Shown: positions 25,415 to 32,283 of the stretch, in pieces | Layout of the letters: each line of letters starts with the position of its first letter | Numbering within the stretch: position 1 is the first letter of the stretch | DNA from: Candidatus Bacteroides merdipullorum | GTDB lineage: Bacteria; Bacteroidota; Bacteroidia; Bacteroidales; Bacteroidaceae | Direction: 5' to 3' | Length of the DNA stretch: 64,000 bases | Assembly: GCA_019116045.1 (NCBI GenBank) | Contig: DXCK01000036.1 | Coordinates: 1 to 64,000 of the forward strand | Program-made: the position numbers and the translations under genes | Notes under the pieces: model-generated | Told to the model about the DNA's origin: nothing | The model's database searches: none | Seen by the model: the letters and a program-made list of their open reading frames with translations, nothing else

Positions 25415-26635
25415 ATGACACCTACCTACGCACCCTTCGCCCACCCGCTCTACGTCATGCCCAAGCCCGCCGGCCCGATGTGCAACCTGGCCTGCGAGTA
25501 CTGCTATTACCTGGAGAAAAACCAACTCTACTCCGAATCGCCCCAACGCGTGATGAGCGACGAACTGCTGGAAAAGTTTATCAAAGAGTACATCCAGGCC
25601 CAAACCCTGCCGTCGGTCCTGTTCACCTGGCACGGGGGCGAAGCGCTGATGCGCCCCCTCTCCTTCTACAAGAGAGCCGTCGAACTGCAGCGGCGTTACG
25701 CCGGCGGACGCACCATCGACAACTGCATCCAGACCAACGGAACGCTGCTGACCGACGAGTGGTGCCAGTTCTTCCGCGAAAACAACTGGCTGGTAGGCAT
25801 CTCGATAGACGGGCCGCAGGAGTTTCACGACGAATACCGCCGCAACCGCCAGGGACGCCCCTCGTTCGTCAAAGTGATGCACGGCATCGGACTGCTGAAG
25901 AAGCACGGCGTGGAGTGGAACGCGATGGCCGTCGTCAACGACTTCAACGCCAACTACCCGCGCGAGTTCTACCACTTCTTCCGACAGATAGGCTGCCACT
26001 ACCTGCAATTCGCCCCCATCGTCGAGCGCATCCTGCCCCATGCCGACGGCCGGCAACTGGCCTCTGCCGACGACGGGAGCGACGCGCGCCTGGCCCCGTT
26101 CTCCGTCTCGCCCCAGCAGTGGGGCACGTTCCTCTGCACCCTGTTCGACGAGTGGGTCAAGAAAGACGTCGGCACGATATTCGTCCAGCTCTTCGACTCG
26201 ACCCTGGCCAACTGGGTGGGCGAGCAGCCCGGCGTCTGCACCCTGGCACCCACGTGCGGGCACGCCGGAGTGATGGAGTTCAACGGCGACGTCTACGCCT
26301 GCGACCACTTCGTCTTCCCCGAATACCGCCTGGGAAACATCTACACACACAGTCTCGTGGAAATGATGTACGGCGAACGGCAACTGAAGTTCGGGCAAGC
26401 CAAGCACGACAGCCTGCCCCGCCAGTGCCGCCAGTGCCCCTGGCTCTTCGCCTGCAACGGCGAATGTCCCAAGAACCGCTTCTGCCACACGGCCGACGGC
26501 GAACCGGGACTGAACTACTTGTGCGAGGGATACCGCATGTTCTTCGCCCACGTCGCCCCCTACATGGACTTCATGAAGCGCGAGCTGCTGGCCGGACGCG
26601 CCCCGGCTAATGTGATGAAGGCGGATATCCGGTGA
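25415..26635 (+). CDS. chuR: Anaerobic sulfatase-maturating enzyme (radical SAM/SPASM)
   Basis: This 406-residue enzyme converts the active-site Ser or Cys of sulfatases to formylglycine without oxygen. The radical SAM cluster is C23-x3-C27-x2-C30 (MCNLACEYCYY), preceded by the family-typical HPLYVMPKPAGP. Other motifs are FTWHGGEALMRP, NCIQTNGTLLTDEW and GISIDGPQEFHDEYR. The C-terminal SPASM cysteines (CTLAPTCGHAGVMEFNGDVY, then CRQCPWLFACNGECPKNRF) would bind two further Fe-S clusters. The start at 25415 is chosen because homology begins there. No sulfatase gene is in this window, so it acts on sulfatases encoded elsewhere, as usual in Bacteroides. Confidence 0.93.
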   Translation: MTPTYAPFAHPLYVMPKPAGPMCNLACEYCYYLEKNQLYSESPQRVMSDELLEKFIKEYIQAQTLPSVLFTWHGGEALMRPLSFYKRAVELQRRYAGGRTIDNCIQTNGTLLTDEWCQFFRENNWLVGISIDGPQEFHDEYRRNRQGRPSFVKVMHGIGLLKKHGVEWNAMAVVNDFNANYPREFYHFFRQIGCHYLQFAPIVERILPHADGRQLASADDGSDARLAPFSVSPQQWGTFLCTLFDEWVKKDVGTIFVQLFDSTLANWVGEQPGVCTLAPTCGHAGVMEFNGDVYACDHFVFPEYRLGNIYTHSLVEMMYGERQLKFGQAKHDSLPRQCRQCPWLFACNGECPKNRFCHTADGEPGLNYLCEGYRMFFAHVAPYMDFMKRELLAGRAPANVMKADIR

Positions 26636-26751
26636 CAAGTTGCGAGCTACGAGCTACAAGCTACGAGCTACGAGTAGAAGAAAAGGAACATGCACAAGAC
26701 CGGCATTCGCTTTCCCTGCACTCGTAGCTCGTAGCTTGTAGCTCGTAACTA
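26636..26751. repeat. Heptamer inverted repeat (ACRAGCT) between convergent genes
   Basis: A left arm of GAGCTAC/GAGCTACAA units (26639-26674) is followed by a 44-base loop and the reverse-complement arm (26719-26750). The left arm begins at the stop codon of the sulfatase maturase and the right arm begins at the stop codon of the MgtC gene, so the two genes share one long hairpin of about 32 bp as a joint 3' end. It probably works as a bidirectional terminator or mRNA end. Confidence 0.85.
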
Positions 26752-28053
26752 AACCAAATAGAACACCGCCAGCAGGCACACGTTCACCCCAATCACCACG
26801 CCAAACCCCGCCAACAACGGACGGCGCAACGCACTGCCCCGCCCGGCGAAAAACAGCGCATAACACAAGTTCACAGCGATGTTGCTCACGATGGCTTGCA
26901 GGCTGCACGCCGCAATCAGCTTCACAGAGATGCCGCCCGTGCCCTGCACCAAGTTCAGGATGAACGGGGTGATGTCGCTCACGCCCGAGACGAAAGACAA
27001 CGCCGTCAGCCCACCCCGCCCGGCATACACCAGCGTGTAGTGCGTCAACAGCGTAAACACCACGAACAGCAGGGCGAAGATGAGCGCCACCTTAAACTCC
27101 AGCGGGTTGCCCGTGTCGTCCTCGGCGGGCTCCGCCCCCGGCGTGGCCATCCGCCGGCGGTGCAGCCACCACGCCACGCCCGCCGCCACCAGCGCCATCG
27201 CCAGCAGGTAGGGATAGATGACCTCCAGCGCCTCCAAGCTGAAGATACCTATCAGGATAAGGAACCTCAGAAACATCATGCTGACCGCTAACAGCATGGC
27301 AGCGGCATACTCCGGAGCCTCGGCAGCCACCGCCGTGCGGCTTTTGCGCGCCAGCACGGATATGGTGGCGGTGCTGCTGTACAGCCCGCCCACGATGCCC
27401 GACACCAGGATGCCCGACTCGCGGAAGACGTAGCGGCGCAGCAGGTAAGACAGGTAAGAGATGCCCGACACGACCACCGTGGCCAGCCACACGTTGTAGG
27501 GCGTCAGGTTGATGCCCGCCACCAGCGTCTTGTCTGGGAGCATGGGCAGGATAATCCCACTGATGGCAAGAAACTTGGCCAGCGTAATCATCTCGTCGTT
27601 CTTCATGCGTTGCGCCAGCTCGGTAAAGGTGTGCTTCAGCTCGGTCAGCAGCAGCACGACCACCACCACGAGGACGTAGAACCACGAGGGCTGGGTGCAG
27701 ACGATGGGCGCCAGGCAGTAGGTGATGAGGGCGATGATGATGGTGGTCACTCCGAACACGTGGTAGCGCGTCTGCTTCACGTAGTAGTTCAGCGCCAGCA
27801 GCAGTCCCAGCACCGCGCCGCCGCCCAGAAAGAGGCGGTAGTCCGTCGGGTCGAGGATGTAGAGCAAGTAGCCCAGGATGCCGATGAACGTAAAGGTACG
27901 GTCGGTGCCAAACAGTGTGGTCTCGCCTTCGCGCTTCAGGCTGATGCGCCGTTGCGAAAGGCCGATGAGCAGGGAAAAGAGTGTCACCAGCACGAAAGTG
28001 ACGAACTCCTGTGGCAAGTATGCGTAGATTCTTTCCATTTCTCGAGTAGACAA
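26749..28053 (-). CDS. MgtC/SapB and DUF4010 membrane protein
   Basis: The protein has 434 residues, or 429 from the Met at 28038. It has roughly twelve hydrophobic segments. The N-terminal MgtC/SapB domain is seen in FVLVTLFSLLIGLSQRRISL, TFTFIGILGYLLYIL and LALNYYVKQTRYHVFGVTT, and the C-terminal DUF4010 domain in ISYLSYLLRRYVFRESGIL, GIVGGLYSSTATISVLARKS and LSFVSGVSDITPFILNL. Such proteins are inner-membrane and of unclear function; MgtC relatives act in magnesium homeostasis or regulate ATP synthase, but this long form is not characterised. Its stop codon opens the right arm of the heptamer hairpin. Confidence 0.85.
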   Translation of the reverse strand: MSTREMERIYAYLPQEFVTFVLVTLFSLLIGLSQRRISLKREGETTLFGTDRTFTFIGILGYLLYILDPTDYRLFLGGGAVLGLLLALNYYVKQTRYHVFGVTTIIIALITYCLAPIVCTQPSWFYVLVVVVVLLLTELKHTFTELAQRMKNDEMITLAKFLAISGIILPMLPDKTLVAGINLTPYNVWLATVVVSGISYLSYLLRRYVFRESGILVSGIVGGLYSSTATISVLARKSRTAVAAEAPEYAAAMLLAVSMMFLRFLILIGIFSLEALEVIYPYLLAMALVAAGVAWWLHRRRMATPGAEPAEDDTGNPLEFKVALIFALLFVVFTLLTHYTLVYAGRGGLTALSFVSGVSDITPFILNLVQGTGGISVKLIAACSLQAIVSNIAVNLCYALFFAGRGSALRRPLLAGFGVVIGVNVCLLAVFYLV

Positions 28054-28054
28054 A

Positions 28055-28345
28055 AGAGTTAGTTAACGAGGGGACGAGTGGACGAGTGGACAAGGGAGAG
28101 TGGACAAGTTAACAAGTTGACGAGTTGACGAGGCGTTGGAGACGAGAGGACGAGGCGTTGGAAACGAGTTGACAAGGAGAAAGAGACGAGTTGACGAGGC
28201 TTTGAAAGCGAATTGACACGGTGGCGGACAAACGAAGCGGCGAATACGCCCTTGTTGCCTGACGCCTTGTCAACTTGTCAACTCTCCCTTGTCCACTCGT
28301 CCCCTCTCCCTTGTCCACTCGTCCACTTGTCACCTTGTCAACTCC
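28055..28345. repeat. Octamer-family foldback element without a gene
   Basis: The left arm (about 28058-28221) has GACGAGTG, GACAAGTT and AACAAGTT units; the right arm (28260-28344) is the complementary form (CTTGTCAACTTGTCAACTCT and similar). The element fills the space between the CYTH and MgtC genes and extends past the CYTH stop codon, so the last residues of that protein (ELTR) are encoded by repeat units. Confidence 0.85.
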
Positions 28346-28830
28346 CTGCCCGGTGCGCCATCTCCCCACGTGCGGTAAGGATGCTGCATCAGTTGGGCGT
28401 TGTAGTAACGCCGGTCGCCGGTCACCTCGCGGCCCAGGAAGGGGGGGCGTTCGAACGGTTCGGCGGGGTCGGACAGCTCGACTTCGGCCACCACCAGGCC
28501 TTCGTTCTCGCCGTGAAACTCGTCGACCTCGAACGTGTGTCCGCCCCACGGCACCAGGTGGCGCGTCTTGTCGATGACGCCGCCCAGGCAGAGGCGCATC
28601 AGGTCGGAGGCGTCGGCGGGGTCAATCTCCTTCTCCCACTCGTAGCGGCTCAGGCCGCCGTCTGTCGAGGGGCCTTTGATGGTGAGGTAGCCCCGCCCGT
28701 CGCGCAGGCGGACGCGGACGGTTCGCCCGCCCGAGGCGCAGATGTAGCCTTGGGCGATGCGGCTGGACGAGGCCACGAGCGACCGCCAGTCGCCGTCGAC
28801 CAGGAACTTGCGTTCAATCTCCTGCGGCAT
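28330..28830 (-). CDS. CYTH domain protein (triphosphate tunnel metalloenzyme)
   Basis: The 166-residue protein starts with the hallmark EIERKFLV (ExExK, residues 4-8). It continues with the paired basic/acidic strands of the tunnel: GRTVRVRLRDGRGYLTIKGP, YEWEKEID, IDKTRHLVPWGGHTFEVDEF and GLVVAEVELSD. Family members hydrolyse or cyclise triphosphates such as ATP, PPPi or thiamine triphosphate; bacterial short forms are often tripolyphosphatases, but the substrate cannot be read here. Its C terminus runs into the octamer repeat, which may have replaced the original end. It starts 5 bases after a small membrane-peptide gene. Confidence 0.88.
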   Translation of the reverse strand: MPQEIERKFLVDGDWRSLVASSSRIAQGYICASGGRTVRVRLRDGRGYLTIKGPSTDGGLSRYEWEKEIDPADASDLMRLCLGGVIDKTRHLVPWGGHTFEVDEFHGENEGLVVAEVELSDPAEPFERPPFLGREVTGDRRYYNAQLMQHPYRTWGDGAPGRELTR

Positions 28831-28835
28831 GGTGT

Positions 28836-28973
28836 TCAGGCCCAGACGGTGTAGGCCACGAATGAGAGGATGACGAGCACGACGGCCACGATGGTGATGG
28901 CGCGCATCACTTTTTTTCCTTGTTCTTCTTCACGTTGCGTGTGTGTCACGCGGTTTCTATTGCTTCTTCCCAT
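28836..28973 (-). CDS. Small membrane peptide, 45 residues
   Basis: The 45-codon frame encodes a strongly basic, polar N terminus (MGRSNRNRVTHTQREEEQGK) and one transmembrane helix (AITIVAVVLVILSFVAYTV) ending in TVWA. It stops 5 bases before the CYTH start on the same strand, so the two are probably co-translated. It is a separate gene from the AraC regulator at 29066 despite a long open stretch in the same frame upstream. Function unknown; a single-pass inner-membrane peptide that could pair with the CYTH enzyme is an inference from position. Confidence 0.65.
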   Translation of the reverse strand: MGRSNRNRVTHTQREEEQGKKVMRAITIVAVVLVILSFVAYTVWA

Positions 28974-29065
28974 GGTGTTTAGTTTTAGTTTATTGTTCAA
29001 CGGAAAGCAAAGTAAGGGGAATTTCCGGAAGATTCCAAGCAAAAGGGGAAGAAATTTGCGAGAAG

Positions 29066-29965
29066 TCAGTTCAGGCTGTACTCCGAGGGTGCCTGCCCGG
29101 TGTATTTCTGGAACACGAGGTTGAAGCGGGCGATGCTGTCGAAGCCCAGTTGCCGGGCCACTTGCGCGGGCGTGTTCGCCCCGGTCTGCAAGAGTCGTTT
29201 GGCCATCTCCAGGCGGCGCAGTTGGAAGTATTCGGCCAGGTTCTGCCCCGTCTCGAAGTGCAGCAGGTCGCCGAAGTAAGCCTCGCTCAGCCCCAGCAGG
29301 CGGGCACAGTCGGCCGCGGCCGGCATCCGCCCTCCCGCCATGCGCCCGGCGCCGATGTAGTCGTCGGCCCAGCGCTCCAGTTGTGCCAGCAGACGCTTGT
29401 TCTTGTCCTCGCGGGTGATGAACTGGCGTTCGTAATAGCGCGTGCAATAGTCCAGCAGCAGCTCGATGAGCCGGGAGAGCAGCGTGCGGCTGTGGCCGTC
29501 GATGGCATGGTGCAGCTCCTCGTCGATGTCGTCGAAGTAGTGGCGCACGCGCTCCGTCTCGCGCTGCGACAGGTGCAGGGCCTCTTCCTGGCGGTAGTGG
29601 AAAAAGGTGTATTGGTCGATGTGCCGGCACAGCGCGGTGCTGAGCAGCAGCATCGGGTCGAAGGCCAGCAGCAGTCCGCGCGGGGGCAGGGTGTTTTCCT
29701 TGCTCATGCGGAACGCCTCGCCGGGGGTGAGGAACACCATTGTGGCGTAGGCAAAGTCGTAGTAACGGCGCCCGCAGCAGTCGCCGCATCCGGCGCTGTC
29801 TTCTATCAGCAAGATGGCGTAGAAGTCAAACTTCACCGCCTGCTGTCCCAGCCCGGGATTCTCCAGGTTGATGACGGCGGCCTGCGGGTGCCACGTCTTG
29901 CTGCCCAGGCAGCGGTTGCACTCGCACACAGTCTTTATGTCCAGCACATTTTCCTTTTTCTTCAT
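29066..29965 (-). CDS. AraC-family regulator with N-terminal cysteine motifs
   Basis: The 299-residue protein has an AraC DNA-binding domain at the C terminus (about 200-299): SEAYFGDLLHFETGQNLAEY, FQLRRLEMAKRLLQTG and QVARQLGFDSIARFNLVF, ending KYTGQAPSEY. The N-terminal sensor part carries six cysteines in two groups, C14/C16/C19 (VCECNRCLG) and C60/C63/C64 (AGCGDCCG), which could bind a metal or report redox state. The start at 29965 is preferred because a -7 box lies at 30009-30016, inside the longer alternative frame. It is divergent from a TonB-dependent receptor gene at 30279 and may control it. Confidence 0.85.
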   Translation of the reverse strand: MKKKENVLDIKTVCECNRCLGSKTWHPQAAVINLENPGLGQQAVKFDFYAILLIEDSAGCGDCCGRRYYDFAYATMVFLTPGEAFRMSKENTLPPRGLLLAFDPMLLLSTALCRHIDQYTFFHYRQEEALHLSQRETERVRHYFDDIDEELHHAIDGHSRTLLSRLIELLLDYCTRYYERQFITREDKNKRLLAQLERWADDYIGAGRMAGGRMPAAADCARLLGLSEAYFGDLLHFETGQNLAEYFQLRRLEMAKRLLQTGANTPAQVARQLGFDSIARFNLVFQKYTGQAPSEYSLN

Positions 29966-30008
29966 ATCGGCTCGATTTCCCGCAGGGGGACTGATGGTTT
30001 TCTGGTGG

Positions 30009-30016
30009 CAAAGATA
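30009..30016 (-). promoter_or_regulatory. -7 box (TATCTTTG) for the AraC regulator
   Basis: The minus strand reads GGTTATCTTTGCCACC, 44 bases before the AraC start at 29965. It rules against a start further upstream. Confidence 0.6.
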
Positions 30017-30094
30017 ACCATTCCCCAGCATCCGCGTTCTACCCACATTACAGATTCTTTAACCTTTCTCACCGTTTTTTCGGTTATGCCGCCA

Positions 30095-30180
30095 GGCGCC
30101 GCGCCCGTGTGCGGCGGAAGGACGGCCGGTGTGCGGAGCGGGCGCGCCCGTTGCGGACAAGAGCCGCGCAGTAATTCGGG
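30095..30180. repeat. GC-rich degenerate spacer motif
   Basis: The divergent spacer holds GGTGTGCGGAGCGGGCGC and GTTGCGGACAAGAGCCGCGC, one of the clearest copies of the spacer motif. Confidence 0.55.
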
Positions 30181-30226
30181 TAAAAACTTCTGTAATCCGG
30201 ATAAAAGGCGGAACGGACAAATGGCT

Positions 30227-30234
30227 TACCTTTG
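30227..30234 (+). promoter_or_regulatory. -7 box (TACCTTTG) for the TonB receptor
   Basis: TTACCTTTGCAGC lies 45 bases before the receptor start at 30279 and supports that start. Confidence 0.6.
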
Positions 30235-30278
30235 CAGCGACTGAAACGATTATCCATTTTATACACTTTACAGAAGAT

Positions 30279-32162
30279 ATGAGACAACGATTCACTCTTA
30301 CTCTCCTGTCCCTCGCACTGGCGACGGCGGTCGCCGGGGCGGCGGACAAACAGGAAACTGACTCTGTGCGCCACGATTACCGGCTGAACGAAGTGGTCGT
30401 CACCGGCACACGCAACGCGACTGACATCCGCCACTTGCCCATGACCATCAGCGTCGTGGGACGCACACAACTGGCCGACCGATACCAACCCTCGCTCCTG
30501 CCCGCGCTGACGGAGCAGGTGCCCGGCCTGTTCGTCACCAGCCGCGGCGTGCTGGGCTACGGCGTGTCCACCGGAGCGGCGGGCGGGCTGAGCATCCGCG
30601 GACTGTCGGGCAGCGCGCAGATGCTGGTGCTCATCGACGGGCACCCGCAGTACATGGGACTCTTTGGTCACCCCATCTCCGACTCGTACCAGACAATGCT
30701 GGCCGAGCGCGTGGAGGTGCTCCGCGGCCCGGCCTCGGTGCTCTACGGTTCGAACGCCATGGGCGGCGTCATCAACATCGTCACACGCCAGATGCACGAA
30801 GACGGGGTGCAGACCGACATCAACCTGGGCGCCGGCTCCTACGGCACGGTGCAGGCCGAGGCGGTGAACCGCGTGCGCAGCGGACGATTCAGCAGCACGG
30901 CCTCCTTTTCGTACAACCGCACGGACGGACATCGCGCCGACATGCCTTTTGAACAGTTCAGCGGCTACGCCAAGCTGTCGTACGAAGTGACGAAGAACTG
31001 GCGGCTGTGGGGCGACGTGAACGTGACGCACTTCAACGCATCGAACCCCGGCGAGACCTTTGCGCCCCTCATCGACAACGACTCGCGCATCACCCGCGGC
31101 ATGGCCTCGGCCATGCTCGAAAACCACTACGACCGCACATCCGGCGCCCTGAGCTTCTTCTACAACTGGGGGCGGCACAAGATTAACGACGGCTACGAGC
31201 CGGGCGAAGAGCCGCAAGAATCGCTGTTCCACAGCAAAGACCTGATGATGGGCGTCTCCTGGTACCAGAGCGCCGAACTGTACCGGGGCAACCGCCTGAC
31301 CGTGGGCGTGGACTACCAGCACTTCGGCGGCGAGTCGTGGAACGAGGCCGTGCTGGACGGCGAGCGCATCCCCGGCGTAGAGAAGAAGCAAGACGAAGTG
31401 GCGGCCTACGCCGATTTCCGGCAAGATTTCGGACGCTGGCTGTCGCTGAACGCCGGCCTGCGCGTCGACCACCACTCGCACGTGGGCACCGAGCTCGTGC
31501 CCCAGGGCGGCCTGGCCTTCCACCTGCCCCGCCAGGCCGAGCTGAAGGCAATGGTCAGCAAAGGCTTCCGCAACCCCACCATCCGCGAGATGTACATGTT
31601 TCCCCCGCAAAATCCCGACCTGCGCCCCGAACGGCTGATGAACTACGAGCTCAGCTTCACGCAGACCCGCCTGGACGGCGCACTGACCTACGGCGCGAAC
31701 CTCTTCTACATCGACGGCGACAACCTCATCATGACCGTCCGGCAGGACGGCCGCCCGCACAACGTGAACAGCGGACGCATCCGCAACTGGGGCCTGGAAG
31801 CCAACGCCGGCTGGCGCGTCAACCCGCACTGGAGCGTCTACGCCAATTATAGCTGGGTGCACATGGATAACCCCGTCATCTCCGCCCCCGAGCACAAGCT
31901 CTACCTGGGGGCCGACTTCCGGCGGGGACGCTGGACCGCCTCGACGGGCCTCCAGTACGTGGGCAGACTATACACCTCCGTGGGCGAGGCACCCACGACC
32001 GAGGACTTCGTCTTGTGGAACGTCCGCGCCTCCTACCGCCTCTGCCCCTACGCCCGCCTGTTCGTGCGCGGCGAAAACCTGCTGGCACAGCGCTACGAAG
32101 TGATGCTGGGCTATCCGATGCCGAAAGCCACCTTCCTGGGAGGCATCAGCCTGAACCTTTAA
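30279..32162 (+). CDS. TonB-dependent receptor (BtuB/CirA-like)
   Basis: The 627-residue receptor has a signal peptide (LTLLSLALATAVAGAA), a TonB box-like start (DYRLNEVVVTGTRN), a plug (LSIRGLSGSAQMLVLIDGH, then ERVEVLRGPASVLYGSNAMG and INIVTR) and a 22-strand barrel ending GISLNL. It lacks the carboxypeptidase-like N-terminal extension and the size of SusC, so it belongs with small-ligand receptors for cobalamin, haem or siderophores rather than glycans. Ligand unknown. The divergent Cys-rich AraC regulator and the promoter at 30227 suggest dedicated control, perhaps by metal or redox state. The start at 30279 is the only one giving a signal peptide. Confidence 0.88.
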   Translation: MRQRFTLTLLSLALATAVAGAADKQETDSVRHDYRLNEVVVTGTRNATDIRHLPMTISVVGRTQLADRYQPSLLPALTEQVPGLFVTSRGVLGYGVSTGAAGGLSIRGLSGSAQMLVLIDGHPQYMGLFGHPISDSYQTMLAERVEVLRGPASVLYGSNAMGGVINIVTRQMHEDGVQTDINLGAGSYGTVQAEAVNRVRSGRFSSTASFSYNRTDGHRADMPFEQFSGYAKLSYEVTKNWRLWGDVNVTHFNASNPGETFAPLIDNDSRITRGMASAMLENHYDRTSGALSFFYNWGRHKINDGYEPGEEPQESLFHSKDLMMGVSWYQSAELYRGNRLTVGVDYQHFGGESWNEAVLDGERIPGVEKKQDEVAAYADFRQDFGRWLSLNAGLRVDHHSHVGTELVPQGGLAFHLPRQAELKAMVSKGFRNPTIREMYMFPPQNPDLRPERLMNYELSFTQTRLDGALTYGANLFYIDGDNLIMTVRQDGRPHNVNSGRIRNWGLEANAGWRVNPHWSVYANYSWVHMDNPVISAPEHKLYLGADFRRGRWTASTGLQYVGRLYTSVGEAPTTEDFVLWNVRASYRLCPYARLFVRGENLLAQRYEVMLGYPMPKATFLGGISLNL

Positions 32163-32184
32163 ACATAAATAAACCCTAAAAAGC

Positions 32185-32238
32185 AAGGCCGGAGACCACA
32201 AAGACGCAGCAAAAGCGTTACTTTTGTCTCCGGCCTTT
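32185..32238 (+). terminator. Intrinsic terminator of the TonB receptor gene
   Basis: AAGGCCGGAGAC pairs with GTCTCCGGCCTTT around an AT-richer loop of about 30 bases that can itself pair (AAAAG with CTTTT). It follows the receptor stop by about 20 bases. Confidence 0.65.
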
Positions 32239-32283
32239 CACGTTAAGGCCGCACTTACGATTCACTCACCCAAAACACCGGCC

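Noticed and set aside
28836..29789. A 317-codon gene on the minus strand overlapping the AraC gene
   Set aside because: Only its last 45 codons look like protein; the upstream part is Arg/Pro/Ala-rich out-of-frame reading of the AraC coding region.
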